Notes: generated by a model from the letters alone, not told the origin. A stretch of DNA of 64,000 bases from JBBQER01 sp052148155 (GCA_052148155.1 JBKQIY010000144.1:1-64000), one strand, 5' to 3'. Counted from the stretch's first letter, positions 51,940-61,075 are shown. Program-made: numbers and translations.

Positions 51940-53999
51940 GCCTGCACTCCGACCGTCGAGCACACGAACGCGAGGATCGCAGCCTCGTCACGCCACGCGT
52001 CGTAACGACCGGACGGACCGCTGTGACCCGCTCCCATCTCGGTACGCAAGAGGATCGGTTTGTCGGAAGTGGTGTGGACGCGAAGCTTGGCGACCCATTT
52101 CGCGGGCTCCCAATACTGCACGCGCGGATCGTTGAGGCCGGTCGTCACGAACATCGCGGGATACGGACGCGCGTCAACGTTGTCGTACGGCGAGTACGCC
52201 TTCATCCGGGCGTACGCGTCGGGCTCGTGCGGATCGCCCCACTCTTCCCATTCGGTAATCGTGAGGGGCAGGTCGGCATCAAGCATCGTCGTGACGACGT
52301 CGACGAACGGTACCTCGGCAACGATCGCCGCGAACAGGTCGGGCCGCAAGTTCGCCACCGCGCCCATGAGCAGGCCGCCTGCGCTCCCTCCTCGGGCGAC
52401 GAGGCGAGACGGTGTCGTAAAGCCGTGCTCGATCAGCGTCTGCGCGCACGCGACGAAGTCGCTGAACGTATTCGCCTTGTGTTCCAGACGGCCAGCTTCG
52501 TACCACGCACGTCCGAGTTCGCCGCCGCCCCGCACGTGTGCGATCGCGCAGACGAAGCCCCGATCGAGCAGCGACACACGTGACGCACGGAACGCCGGGT
52601 CGCTGGAATGCTCATAGGCGCCGTAGCCGCCGAGCAGCGCGGGGGCGCGACCGTCGAGGACGACGTCGCGCCGATGCACGACCGAGATCGGCACGAGGAC
52701 ACCGTCGGGGGCGGTCGCCCACAGACGCACCGACGTGTACAAGGTCGGGTCATAGCCACCGAGGACCGGTTGGACTCTGACCACGGTCGAGGTCGCGAGG
52801 TGGGGGTCGTAGTCGAGGTCGGTCACGGGGGCGATCAACGACGTGTAGCCGTAACGCACGACGTGGGTGTCGTATTCGGGGTTCGGTCCGAGCCATATGC
52901 TGTACACAGGATCGGAGACCGGCACCACCGTGTCGGATTCTTCGTCGAGGCGAAGGACGCGCAGCCGGTCGAGGCCGTCGGCGCGTTCGCTCAACACGAG
53001 ATGTTCGACGAAGGCGTTGACCGCGTCGAGCCGGACGTCGTTGCGCGGCGACAGCACATCGACCCAGTTGACGCGGGCCGGATCGGCGACCGGTGCTGCG
53101 ACCAACTTGAAGTTGCGTGCGCCGTCGCCGTTGGTGACGATGAGGAACCGGTCGTGGTCGCGTTCGTTCCAATGATGCTCGACCGTATATTCGTGTTCGT
53201 GCTCGCGGGCGGCGACGAGCGTCGGGGGTTGAGTGGGGTCGTCGGTCGGAACGAACCATGTTTCCGACGTCAGTTTCGACGACGAGTCGATCAGGACAAA
53301 GCGGCCAGATCGTGTGCGTCCAATGTCGATGAAGAAGCGTTCGTCGTCCTCGCGGTACACGAGCGCGTCGTCAGACGTTGATGTTCCGAGCGTGTGACGC
53401 CACACCTCGTTCGGGCGCATCGCGTCGTCGGGCCGGACGTAGAAACACACCTCCGCGCGGTCGGCCCACGCGAGCCCGTAGGTGACGTCCTCGACGACAT
53501 CGGCGAGGTCGGCGCCGGTGTCGAGGTCGCGGAACCGCAGCGTGTACCGCTCGGCTCCCGAGAGGTCGGTCGTGTAGGCAAGGAGTCGGTGGTCGGGAGA
53601 TATTTCGAACCCGCCCAACGAGAAATAGTCGTTCCCGGAGGCGAGCACGTTCTCGTCGAGCAGGAGCTGGTCGGCGCCTCCCGTACGGGGCCGGCGGTAG
53701 TGCATCGCGTACTGCAGTCCCTCGACGGTACGAGAGAAGTAGCTCCAGTCGCCGTGCGGGACGGGAGCCGAATCATCGGATTCTTGGACTCGCGTTCGGA
53801 TCTCACCGTAGATGCGTTCGCGCAGCTCGGCCACGGGTGCGAGCACGGCTTCGGCGTAGGCGTTTTCGGCTTCGAGGTAGACGCGGACGCCAGGATCGTC
53901 GCGGTCGCGCAACCAATACCAGTCGTCCACGCGTTCGTCGCCGTGCAAGGAAAGCACGTGCGGGCGCCGGGGCGCTTGCGGCGGCGTCGGCGGACCCAT
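51936..53999 (-). CDS. ptrB: Oligopeptidase B (protease II, S9A family)
   Basis: A 687-residue prolyl-oligopeptidase-fold serine peptidase. The N-terminal propeller opens with DDWYWLRDRDDPGVRVYLEAENAYAE, the family signature. The C-terminal hydrolase has Ser539 in ARGGSAGGLLMG, Asp624 in GLNDPRVQYWEP and His659 in MGAGHSGPSGRYD. It cleaves small peptides after basic residues. It is cytoplasmic: no signal peptide is visible. The start is ATG 53999, 8 bases from a TAGGCT box, so it is likely leaderless. It is divergent from hisI. Confidence 0.93.
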   Translation of the reverse strand: MGPPTPPQAPRRPHVLSLHGDERVDDWYWLRDRDDPGVRVYLEAENAYAEAVLAPVAELRERIYGEIRTRVQESDDSAPVPHGDWSYFSRTVEGLQYAMHYRRPRTGGADQLLLDENVLASGNDYFSLGGFEISPDHRLLAYTTDLSGAERYTLRFRDLDTGADLADVVEDVTYGLAWADRAEVCFYVRPDDAMRPNEVWRHTLGTSTSDDALVYREDDERFFIDIGRTRSGRFVLIDSSSKLTSETWFVPTDDPTQPPTLVAAREHEHEYTVEHHWNERDHDRFLIVTNGDGARNFKLVAAPVADPARVNWVDVLSPRNDVRLDAVNAFVEHLVLSERADGLDRLRVLRLDEESDTVVPVSDPVYSIWLGPNPEYDTHVVRYGYTSLIAPVTDLDYDPHLATSTVVRVQPVLGGYDPTLYTSVRLWATAPDGVLVPISVVHRRDVVLDGRAPALLGGYGAYEHSSDPAFRASRVSLLDRGFVCAIAHVRGGGELGRAWYEAGRLEHKANTFSDFVACAQTLIEHGFTTPSRLVARGGSAGGLLMGAVANLRPDLFAAIVAEVPFVDVVTTMLDADLPLTITEWEEWGDPHEPDAYARMKAYSPYDNVDARPYPAMFVTTGLNDPRVQYWEPAKWVAKLRVHTTSDKPILLRTEMGAGHSGPSGRYDAWRDEAAILAFVCSTVGVQA

Positions 54000-54007
54000 C
54001 AGCGAAG

Positions 54008-54013
54008 AGCCTA
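54008..54013 (-). promoter_or_regulatory. Putative -10 box for ptrB
   Basis: On the minus strand TAGGCT lies 8 bases before the ptrB ATG at 53999, with no ribosome site between them. It fits the TANNNT/short-spacing pattern of leaderless genes in this window. Confidence 0.4.
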
Positions 54014-54042
54014 AACGCCGGTCGGGGACCTCCACAGCCCGG

Positions 54043-54048
54043 TACGAT
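54043..54048 (+). promoter_or_regulatory. Putative -10 box for hisI-trpE-ygfZ
   Basis: TACGAT in the context GGTACGAT lies 8 bases before the hisI ATG at 54057. The same octamer precedes hisD, so the two histidine transcription units may share a sigma-factor promoter type. No ribosome site is present. Confidence 0.45.
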
Positions 54049-54056
54049 TTGCGTCG

Positions 54057-54440
54057 ATGTCTGCGCAGACGACCACGCCGATCCCGTACACCGCCGAGGA
54101 GCTCGATGCCGTCTCGTACGACGCCAAGGGATTGGTCCCGGCGATCGTGCAGGAGGCCGGCACCCACGACGTGCTCATGGTGGGGTGGATGAATCGCGAG
54201 GCGCTGGAACGCACGTTGCAGACCGGACGCACGTGGTTCTGGAGCCGCAGCCGCCAGGAGTACTGGTGCAAAGGTGAATCGTCGGGCGATCGGCAGTACG
54301 TACGCGACGCACGCTACGACTGCGACATGGACGTGTTGTTGTTCGTCGTCGAACAGGCCGGACGGGGAGCGTGCCACACCGGCCAACATTCCTGTTTCTT
54401 TCGCGCGTTCGGTGACGGGTCGGCCCCCGGCCCAGTGTGA
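54057..54440 (+). CDS. hisI: Phosphoribosyl-AMP cyclohydrolase
   Basis: A 127-residue HisI that opens the adenine ring of PR-AMP. Motifs: LVPAIVQEAGTHDVLMVGWMNREAL, TWFWSRSRQEYWCKGESSGD (Zn ligand Cys) and the metal-binding DARYDCDMDVLLF and CHTGQHSCFFR. It is the stand-alone type without HisE, and no hisE is seen in the window. It is separated from hisDCBHAF by three genes. Its TGA overlaps the trpE GTG (GTGA), linking histidine and tryptophan synthesis in one transcript. Confidence 0.96.
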   Translation: MSAQTTTPIPYTAEELDAVSYDAKGLVPAIVQEAGTHDVLMVGWMNREALERTLQTGRTWFWSRSRQEYWCKGESSGDRQYVRDARYDCDMDVLLFVVEQAGRGACHTGQHSCFFRAFGDGSAPGPV

Positions 54441-55963
54441 ACAGCGGTTCGGCGACAGTTCACCCCACGTTCGAGACGTTCGCGGCTCAAGCGCGGGACT
54501 ACACCGTCGTGCCGGTATGGCGCGAAGTGCTCGCCGATCTCGAGACGCCGCTGTCGGCGTTCATGAAGTTGGTCGGCGACCGCGAAGGTTTCCTGCTCGA
54601 GTCGGTCGAGCATGCCGAACGGTGGGGTCGTTTCTCGTTCCTGGGTCGCGACCCGGCGCTCACGTTCGTCGCTCGCGGACGTCACCTCGAATGGATCGGA
54701 GGTGGTCCACCGCCTGATGTGCCTTCCGAGCAGGGGACACTCGCGGCGCTCGATGCGCTCCTCAAGCGATACCGTGCGCCCGCGCAGCCCGAGTTGCCGC
54801 CCTTTCACGGCGGGATCGTCGGATGGATCGGCTATGACACGGTCCGAGAGATCGAACGCCTTCCCGACGTCCCCCACGATGACCTCGGCCTCCCCGACGC
54901 GGTGTGTTCCCTCGCCGGACATGTCGCCGCGTTCGACCACTTTCGCCAACGCTTGTTCCTGATCGAGAACGTGTACCCCGAGCCGGGCTGCGACGAACCG
55001 ACGCTGCGCCGCTACTACGACACGGCAGTCGGTCGGCTTTCCGACGCGGTCGACGACCTCGGAATGCCCCTCGCGTACGTTCCGGCCGTCCCACCGGCCG
55101 ACGAGCTCGCCGAAATCCCGACGGTCCGGGCCAATGTCAGTGACGCACAATGGACCGCGGCGGTCGAAGCCGCCAAGGAGCACATCCTCGAAGGCGACAT
55201 TTTCCAGGTCGTCCTCGCCCAACGATTCGATCTGGTGGAACCGGTCGATCCGTTCTCGGTGTATCGGGTGCTGCGCCTGGTGAACCCGTCGCCGTACATG
55301 TACTTCTTACGTCATCCCGAAGCGACCCTGGTCGGGTCGTCACCGGAACCGATGGTGCAGGTACTCGGCGGGCGGGTGATCAGCCGTCCGATTGCGGGGA
55401 CTCGACGGCGCGGGCGAACACCCGAACATGACCAACGTCTCGCAGCCGAGCTGGTGGAGCATCCCAAAGAACGTGCCGAACATGTGATGCTGGTCGACCT
55501 GGCCCGCAACGACGTCGGCCGCGTCGTGCGATTTGGCAGCGAACGGGTAGAAGAGTTGATGACCCTCGAACGCTATTCGCACGTGATGCACCTCACGAGT
55601 CAGGTCGCGGGCGAGCTCGCCTCGGATCACGGTCCGATCGACGTGCTCCGGGCGACGTTCCCCGCGGGCACCGTGAGCGGCGCACCCAAGGTTCGGGCGA
55701 TGGAAATCATCGACGAACTGGAACCGACGAAGCGGGGCCCCTACGCCGGCGTTGTCGGCTACGTCGACTTCTCGGGCAATCTCGACACTGCGATCGCCAT
55801 TCGGACCATGGTCTGGCGCGACGGCCAGGCCACGCTCCAGGCGGGAGCCGGGATCGTTGCCGACTCCGAACCTGACGACGAGGCCCTGGAATGCCGCAAC
55901 AAGGCCCGGGCGTTGTTGACCGCGGCCGCGGCGGCCGCCCGACTGGACCGAAACGAGGATTGA
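54437..55963 (+). CDS. trpE: Anthranilate synthase component I
   Basis: A 508-residue chorismate-using enzyme that makes anthranilate with the TrpG subunit. The C-terminal chorismate-binding domain has EGDIFQVVLAQRF, VGSSPEPMVQ, SRPIAGTRRRG, LVDLARNDVGRV and FPAGTVSGAPKVRAMEIIDELE. The N-terminal regulatory domain has FLLESVEHAERWGRFSFLG, containing the Leu-Glu-Ser tryptophan-binding motif, so feedback inhibition is expected. GTG 54437 is coupled to hisI. trpG and trpD are not adjacent. Confidence 0.96.
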   Translation: MNSGSATVHPTFETFAAQARDYTVVPVWREVLADLETPLSAFMKLVGDREGFLLESVEHAERWGRFSFLGRDPALTFVARGRHLEWIGGGPPPDVPSEQGTLAALDALLKRYRAPAQPELPPFHGGIVGWIGYDTVREIERLPDVPHDDLGLPDAVCSLAGHVAAFDHFRQRLFLIENVYPEPGCDEPTLRRYYDTAVGRLSDAVDDLGMPLAYVPAVPPADELAEIPTVRANVSDAQWTAAVEAAKEHILEGDIFQVVLAQRFDLVEPVDPFSVYRVLRLVNPSPYMYFLRHPEATLVGSSPEPMVQVLGGRVISRPIAGTRRRGRTPEHDQRLAAELVEHPKERAEHVMLVDLARNDVGRVVRFGSERVEELMTLERYSHVMHLTSQVAGELASDHGPIDVLRATFPAGTVSGAPKVRAMEIIDELEPTKRGPYAGVVGYVDFSGNLDTAIAIRTMVWRDGQATLQAGAGIVADSEPDDEALECRNKARALLTAAAAAARLDRNED

Positions 55964-55969
55964 TCTCGT

Positions 55970-56836
55970 ATGACGCAGACATTTGTGTCGCGGGTGGACC
56001 GGGATGCGGTATTCGTCTCAGGTCCGGACGCGACGTCCTTTTTGCAAAGTCTCCTTTCGCAGGACCTCGACCCGGTCGTGGTGGGTGACAGCAGCCATGC
56101 GCTGCTGCTCCAGCCGCAGGGAAAGCTTGTCGTCGACCTGCGCGCAGTGCACGTACTCGCCGAGCAGTGGTGTTGCATCTGCGAAGCCGGCTTCGGGTCT
56201 GCACTCGTGCAGGGACTGAAACGATTTCGCATTCGCGTGAAGGTGGAGATCGAAGATCGTTCGGCGCTGACGGAAACGGTCGCGGTGCGCGGACCCGACG
56301 CGGCGGCGCTGGTCGCTTCTGTCGTCGATCCGGACGCCCTGATTGTCGCTCGTGCCGACTGGCCGACCGGCCCGGGCGTTGAAGTGTTGTGCGAGCCGTC
56401 CGCCGCGGCCCTCATCAGCCGCCTCGTCGAAGCCGGCGCGGTCGAGATCGATGAGGCCGCGTTCGAGGCGTTACGGGTCGAAGCCGGCATACCCCGTCAA
56501 GGTTTCGACATCGACGACACCACGATCGCGCAAGAAGCATTTCTCGAACGCGACGCCGTGTCGTTCACCAAAGGCTGCTTCCTCGGTCAGGAACTGGTGT
56601 GCCGGATCGACAGTCGTGGTCACGTCAACCGGCTGCTCCGCCGGTTACGGGCGACGGCGTCGCTCACGCGCGGCTCGACGGTCGTTGCCGACGGCAAGGA
56701 GGTCGGCCAGGTCACCAGCGTTGCCGGGAGCGTGGCGCTCGCCACCATCCGCCGACAGGTCGAACCGGGCGTCGAGGTGCTGGTCCGGACAGCATCGGGA
56801 GATGTCTGCGCGCGCGTCGAGGCGGTCGACGTTTGA
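55970..56836 (+). CDS. ygfZ: Folate-binding YgfZ/GcvT-like protein
   Basis: A 288-residue GcvT-fold protein. The diagnostic KGCFLGQE motif (K-G-C-[FY]-x-G-Q-E) is near residue 203, and QGKLVVDLRAVHV and VRGPDAAALVASV are family features. YgfZ uses tetrahydrofolate and helps repair or assemble iron-sulfur enzymes such as MiaB. The ATG is 6 bases after the trpE stop, so it is part of the hisI-trpE transcript. It ends 3 bases from the convergent histidine kinase gene. Confidence 0.93.
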   Translation: MTQTFVSRVDRDAVFVSGPDATSFLQSLLSQDLDPVVVGDSSHALLLQPQGKLVVDLRAVHVLAEQWCCICEAGFGSALVQGLKRFRIRVKVEIEDRSALTETVAVRGPDAAALVASVVDPDALIVARADWPTGPGVEVLCEPSAAALISRLVEAGAVEIDEAAFEALRVEAGIPRQGFDIDDTTIAQEAFLERDAVSFTKGCFLGQELVCRIDSRGHVNRLLRRLRATASLTRGSTVVADGKEVGQVTSVAGSVALATIRRQVEPGVEVLVRTASGDVCARVEAVDV

Positions 56837-56839
56837 TCG

Positions 56840-58312
56840 CTACGACAAGGACGCTTCCGCCGCGATGTGGGCGGTGTGGCTCGGCAGACGCACGATGAAA
56901 CGGGTTCCGCCTTCGGGAAGTGCTTCGACGGTCGCGACACCGCCCATCGCGGTGGCGAGCTGGCGCACGATCGCCAACCCGAGCCCAGTCCCGACCGATC
57001 GTCCGGGTGTGGAACGTACCGTGTAGAGCCGATCGAAGACGTGCGCGACGTCGTCGGCAGGAATTCCGGGGCCGTCGTCGGTGACGGTGATCTCGTTGTG
57101 GTCGGCGTCGACCATGTTGGCCGACACGTCGATGCTTGAGGCCGCGTACTTCAACGCGTTTTCGACAAGGTTGGCGACAATTTGCGCCAACCGTTCGGGA
57201 TCGAGCGCGACGGGGAGCGCGGCGCTGCTCGACGACCGCAGCCGCAGGCCGAGCGCCTGCGCCTGGGGCGCGAACGCTTCGGCGGCGTCGGTGACGATCT
57301 CCGCCAGATCGCACGGGCGCGACTTGAGGGAGAACTCGCGACTATCAAGTTTCGACAGGTCGAGGAGATCGTGCACGAGTCGTTCGAGCCGGCGCGCTTC
57401 GGCACCGATCACGGTGGCTGCCCGTTTCCGCGCGTCGGGTTCGGCGTCTTCGAGGGTGCCGTCGGCGAGCGCCTCGGCGTAGCCGCGTATCGACGTGAGC
57501 GGTGTCCGAAGGTCGTGCGAGATGGACAGGAGAAACGCCCGTTGACTGCCGCGAGAGCGTTCGAGTTGCGACGCCATCTCGTTCAAGGTGCCGCCGAGTG
57601 CGGCGAGCTCGCCGTCGGTGCCGGGCGGAACGTCGGCCCGGGCCGCAAGATCTCCCGACGCGAGCTGAGCCGCGGCACGTTCGATCTCGCGGATCGGGCG
57701 GGTCAACCTTCGCGCGAGCGCGACCGCCACGACGATGGCTAAGCACAACATGAGGAGCCCAGCGACGAGGAGGAGGGGCAGCGCGTCGGACAAGACCGTC
57801 GTTTCGACGCCGTCGGTTGCGACAACGACGAGGAGCTGGCGGCGGATGGGCAGCGAACGGGCGGGGAGCGCGAGGAACACGGTGTTGCCGCGTCGGCCGC
57901 TGACGTCTTGCCCGTCGAGCAGTTGTTGCGGGTCGAGGTCAGATGGTTGCAGCGACGACGGCAGCGAGAAGACGGGACGTACACCGATGTTGGTGACCGT
58001 TCCGGCGGGGGAGACGAGCACGGCACTCATGTCGGTGATGCGCAGGCCCGCGCGGAGGTCGGTTTTGAGCCCGGCCAGTCCGGCGAGCAGCCCGGATCCG
58101 CGCAGCCCGGAGTCGACCGCGAGGCTCGCGACCAATGGCCTCAGTTCGGCGGTGCGCGACCGCAGGTTCGCGAGCGCGTTCTGCTGCAGTTCCCGTCGCA
58201 CGAGTACATAGCTGGTCGCGTAGGAGAGCCCGAGCACAACCGCGGCGACTGCGACGATCGCTGCGACGAGCCGTGCCGTGAGCGTGCGACGTCGACGTCG
58301 CTCGCCGCTCAC
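56840..58312 (-). CDS. Two-component sensor histidine kinase
   Basis: A 490-residue membrane kinase. Two helices (LVAAIVAVAAVVLGLSYATSYVLV near 14-37; LPLLLVAGLLMLCLAIVVAVAL near 185) flank an extracytoplasmic sensor of about 140 residues. A HAMP domain (RRLTRPIREIERAAAQLASGDL), HisKA with the phosphorylated His in SISHDLRTPLTSIRGYAEAL, and HATPase_c (NLVENALKYA, DDGPGIP, GTGLGLAIV) follow. GTG 58312 overlaps the response-regulator stop (GTGA). The sensor signal is unknown. Confidence 0.93.
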   Translation of the reverse strand: MSGERRRRRTLTARLVAAIVAVAAVVLGLSYATSYVLVRRELQQNALANLRSRTAELRPLVASLAVDSGLRGSGLLAGLAGLKTDLRAGLRITDMSAVLVSPAGTVTNIGVRPVFSLPSSLQPSDLDPQQLLDGQDVSGRRGNTVFLALPARSLPIRRQLLVVVATDGVETTVLSDALPLLLVAGLLMLCLAIVVAVALARRLTRPIREIERAAAQLASGDLAARADVPPGTDGELAALGGTLNEMASQLERSRGSQRAFLLSISHDLRTPLTSIRGYAEALADGTLEDAEPDARKRAATVIGAEARRLERLVHDLLDLSKLDSREFSLKSRPCDLAEIVTDAAEAFAPQAQALGLRLRSSSSAALPVALDPERLAQIVANLVENALKYAASSIDVSANMVDADHNEITVTDDGPGIPADDVAHVFDRLYTVRSTPGRSVGTGLGLAIVRQLATAMGGVATVEALPEGGTRFIVRLPSHTAHIAAEASLS

Positions 58313-58980
58313 GCCGGTTCGAGGCGATAGCCGACGCCCCGCACGGTGTCGATACGGACCGTGCCGTCGAGCTTCTTGCGAACCTGGGCGAGATGCACGT
58401 CGACGGTTCGAGCGTCGCCGAACCAGTCGTAGCCCCATACGCTGTCGAGGATCTGTTGGCGGCTCAGGGCCAGGCCGGGGCGTTCCGCCAGGAACCGGAA
58501 CAGCTCGAACTCTTTGGTGGTGAACGCGACCGGCGTGTCGTGTACACGGACCTCGCGTCGGCCCATGTCGATCGTCGCGGCGCCGACCTGGAGGATCTCC
58601 GCCGCGGCCGGACCGTCGGTGCGACGCAGGACCGCCTTGACCCGGGCGACGAGCTCGACCGGCGAGAAAGGTTTCGTGACGTAGTCGTCGGCGCCGAGCT
58701 CGAGGCCGAGCACCCGGTCGATCTCGCTGTCGCGTGCGGTCAGAAAGATGACCGGAATCGTCGACGTCTGACGGAGCCGGCGGCACACTTCGAGCCCGTC
58801 GACGTCGGGCAGACCGACGTCGAGGACAACCAGCCGCGGTCGGTGTTCGCCGACCGCCCGCACGCCGTCCTCGCCGGTGGTTGCCTTCACCACCCGAAAC
58901 CCTTCGCGGGCGAGGTAGAGCTCGATCAGGTCGGCGATGTTCGGTTCGTCGTCGACGACGAGAATGGTCCCGCGTTCCAT
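58309..58980 (-). CDS. OmpR-family response regulator
   Basis: A 223-residue regulator. The receiver (1-118) has VVDDEPN, phosphorylation site VVLDVGLPDVDGLEV, T-A and YVTKPF. The winged-helix domain (about 130-223) has FTTKEFELFRFLAERPGLALSRQQIL, DARTVDVHLAQVRKKL and TVRGVGYRLEP. GAAGG lies 3-4 bases before the ATG. It is first in the operon with the histidine kinase. Target genes cannot be told from the sequence. Confidence 0.94.
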   Translation of the reverse strand: MERGTILVVDDEPNIADLIELYLAREGFRVVKATTGEDGVRAVGEHRPRLVVLDVGLPDVDGLEVCRRLRQTSTIPVIFLTARDSEIDRVLGLELGADDYVTKPFSPVELVARVKAVLRRTDGPAAAEILQVGAATIDMGRREVRVHDTPVAFTTKEFELFRFLAERPGLALSRQQILDSVWGYDWFGDARTVDVHLAQVRKKLDGTVRIDTVRGVGYRLEPA

Positions 58981-59028
58981 ATGCCTTCAATCGTCGCATC
59001 CGAACGCCGGATGAAGGTGAGCGTTGTG

Positions 59029-60213
59029 TTATGGGACGGTCAAGTCGGGGAGACGGTTCGCTTTCGCCACGCTGCCCAACCAGGCGGCGCTGGGTTTCGG
59101 CGTCCGCACGAAGGTGTCACGGTCCACCGCGACCAGCCCGAATCGGGGCTTGTAGCCATCGGCCCACTCGAAGTTGTCGAGCAGCGACCAGTAGGTGTAG
59201 CCGCGCACGTCGAGGCCGTCGCTCACGCACCGGCCCAGACCCTGGAGCGCCTCGGTCACGAATCTGATCCGGGTCGTATCGTCGTCGATCCCGATACCGT
59301 TCTCGGTGACGTAGACGGGATTGCCGGTCACGGCGACGGCGTGGCGGATCGCGGCCTCGAGAGACTGCGGCCAGAATTCGTAGCCCATCGACTCGACCGT
59401 CGCACTGTCGGGGTCGGGATCGATGGGCAGGCCGTCCAGGCCGATGCGCGTCCGCGTGTAGGCCTGGACGCCGATGAAATCGTTGCCGCGGGTCGACTCG
59501 AGGAAGAAATCTTCGTGCATTGCCCGCGCCCGTTCCATCCCGGCTTCGCCGCCCTCGGGCGTCCACCAGTCCGACATGGACAAGGTCAGTCCGACCGGGA
59601 AGTCGCCTGGGCCGCCTTTCAAGATGTCGTACGCACGCTGGTGCGCGGCGCGCAGATGCTCATTGGCTTTCGCGTACAACGAGAAGTCCTGCCGGCCGGG
59701 CGGGAACCGTCCCATGAGATAGCCCAGGAGCGACACGACGTTCGGTTCGTTGATCGTGCAGGCCATGGCGATGAGGTCGCCGAAAGCGCTCACCGAGCGG
59801 TCACAGAACCGTCCGAATTTGTCGACGATCTCCGGCGCGGCCCAGCCGCCGCGGTCGGCCATCCAGCGCGGCGTGGTGAAATGGTGAAACGTCACCACCG
59901 GCGCGACGTCATGCTCGACACAGGTTGCGATCACCCGCCGGTAGTAGTCGAGCGCAGCACGCGAAAATTCGCCGTCTTCAGGTTCGATGCGGGACCACTC
60001 GATCGAAAACCGGTACGAACCGAAACCGAGGTCAGCGACGAGGGCGATGTCGTCGGCGTAGCGGTGCAGGCTGTCGCAGCAGTCGCCCGACACCTCGACC
60101 GCGGCCGTCCCGGGCGTGTGCTCGAAGACCCACCAGTCGTTGTTCCAGTTGCCGCCCTCAATCTGGTGCGCGGCGCCGGCCACACCCCAGACGAATCCAT
60201 CGGGAAGTGTCAC
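59029..60213 (-). CDS. Beta-glucosidase-like glycoside hydrolase family 1
   Basis: A 394-residue GH1 (beta/alpha)8 enzyme. FVWGVAGAAHQIEGGNWNNDWW is the sugar-binding N-terminus. The acid/base is in CTINEPNVVSLLGYL, the nucleophile in YVTENGIGIDDDT, and YTYWSLLDNFEWADGYKPRFGLVAVD is the typical C-terminal segment. It is slightly short for GH1 (usually about 440-480). No signal peptide, so cytoplasmic. GTG 60213 is 6 bases from a TAGCCT box. It is divergent from trpC. Confidence 0.93.
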   Translation of the reverse strand: MTLPDGFVWGVAGAAHQIEGGNWNNDWWVFEHTPGTAAVEVSGDCCDSLHRYADDIALVADLGFGSYRFSIEWSRIEPEDGEFSRAALDYYRRVIATCVEHDVAPVVTFHHFTTPRWMADRGGWAAPEIVDKFGRFCDRSVSAFGDLIAMACTINEPNVVSLLGYLMGRFPPGRQDFSLYAKANEHLRAAHQRAYDILKGGPGDFPVGLTLSMSDWWTPEGGEAGMERARAMHEDFFLESTRGNDFIGVQAYTRTRIGLDGLPIDPDPDSATVESMGYEFWPQSLEAAIRHAVAVTGNPVYVTENGIGIDDDTTRIRFVTEALQGLGRCVSDGLDVRGYTYWSLLDNFEWADGYKPRFGLVAVDRDTFVRTPKPSAAWLGSVAKANRLPDLTVP

Positions 60214-60219
60214 CGCCTG

Positions 60220-60225
60220 AGGCTA
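60220..60225 (-). promoter_or_regulatory. Putative -10 box for the GH1 gene
   Basis: On the minus strand TAGCCT lies 6 bases before the GTG at 60213, with no ribosome site. It matches the leaderless pattern seen for ptrB, mshD, nth and hisI. Confidence 0.4.
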
Positions 60226-60253
60226 GAACGCCTGGGCGCGAACGTGGGGCCCA

Positions 60254-60259
60254 TACACT
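60254..60259 (+). promoter_or_regulatory. Putative -10 box for trpC
   Basis: TACACT lies 12 bases before the trpC GTG at 60272. No Shine-Dalgarno sequence is visible in between, so the transcript would have a leader of only a few bases. Confidence 0.35.
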
Positions 60260-60271
60260 TCTGCGCATCCT

Positions 60272-61075
60272 GTGACCGTTCTCGACGACATCCTCGCCCG
60301 CAAACGCGACGAGGTCACGCTCCTGCGACGACCGCAGACCCGTGACCTGCTCCGGCGCCGCGCCCTCGACGCACCGCCGGTACGCGACTTCGCGGCGGCG
60401 TTGCGCCCCGTCGGGGACCACATCGCGGTGATCGGCGAACTCAAGCGTCGTTCCCCGTCGAAAGGCGATCTCGCACCCGATCTCGACCCGGTCGTCACCG
60501 CGACCGCCTACGAGTCGGGCGGAGCGGCCGCGCTGTCCGTATTGACCGATGCCCCGTTCTTCGCGGGCCGCGTCGACGACCTGACCGCCGCGCGCGACGC
60601 GACGTCGCTGCCCGTGTTGCGCAAGGACTTCACGATCGACGAGGTCCAGGTCTACGAGTCGAGGGCGATCGGTGCCGACGCCATCCTCCTCATCGCCGCC
60701 GCGGTTCCCGACGACGAGTTGCTCGCAGATCTTCATGCTGTGGCCCACGAGCTCGGTCTCGCGGTGGTCGTCGAGTGCCACAACGCACCCGAAATCGAAC
60801 GGGCGTTACGTGCGGGTGCGGCGATCGTCGGTGTCAACAGTCGGGATCTCGCCACCTTCAAAGAGGATCTCGGTGTCGGGGAGGCACTCGCGGCGCGGGT
60901 ACCTCCGTCGGTGATCGCGGTCGCCGAGTCAGCGGTGCGTACCGCGGCGGACGCAGTCCGGCTCGGTGCCGTAGGGTTCGACGCGGTCCTCGTCGGCGAG
61001 GCGCTCGTCCGTGCCGCGGATCCTGCAGCTTTGGTGCGCGACCTCGGCGCCGCGCCGGTGAAACGGAGGTCGTGA
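60272..61075 (+). CDS. trpC: Indole-3-glycerol phosphate synthase
   Basis: A 267-residue (beta/alpha)8 enzyme that closes the indole ring in tryptophan synthesis. Motifs: VIGELKRRSPSKGDLAPD with the catalytic Glu and Lys, LRKDFTIDEVQVYESRAIGADAILLI, VVVECHNAPEIERAL and GVNSRDLATFKEDL. Length is normal. The start is GTG 60272. Its TGA (61073-61075) overlaps the ATG of a possible 66-codon frame. Confidence 0.96.
   Translation: MTVLDDILARKRDEVTLLRRPQTRDLLRRRALDAPPVRDFAAALRPVGDHIAVIGELKRRSPSKGDLAPDLDPVVTATAYESGGAAALSVLTDAPFFAGRVDDLTAARDATSLPVLRKDFTIDEVQVYESRAIGADAILLIAAAVPDDELLADLHAVAHELGLAVVVECHNAPEIERALRAGAAIVGVNSRDLATFKEDLGVGEALAARVPPSVIAVAESAVRTAADAVRLGAVGFDAVLVGEALVRAADPAALVRDLGAAPVKRRS
61065..61069 (+). 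promoter_or_regulatory. Ribosome-binding site before the small trp-operon ORF
   Basis: GGAGG lies 5 bases before the ATG at 61075, inside the end of trpC. Good placement of a strong site at the stop of one gene argues that the following short frame is translated. Confidence 0.5.

Noticed and set aside
58393..60345. 650-residue plus-strand frame opposite the response regulator and GH1 genes
   Set aside because: It is antisense to two genes with complete motifs, and its product matches nothing.
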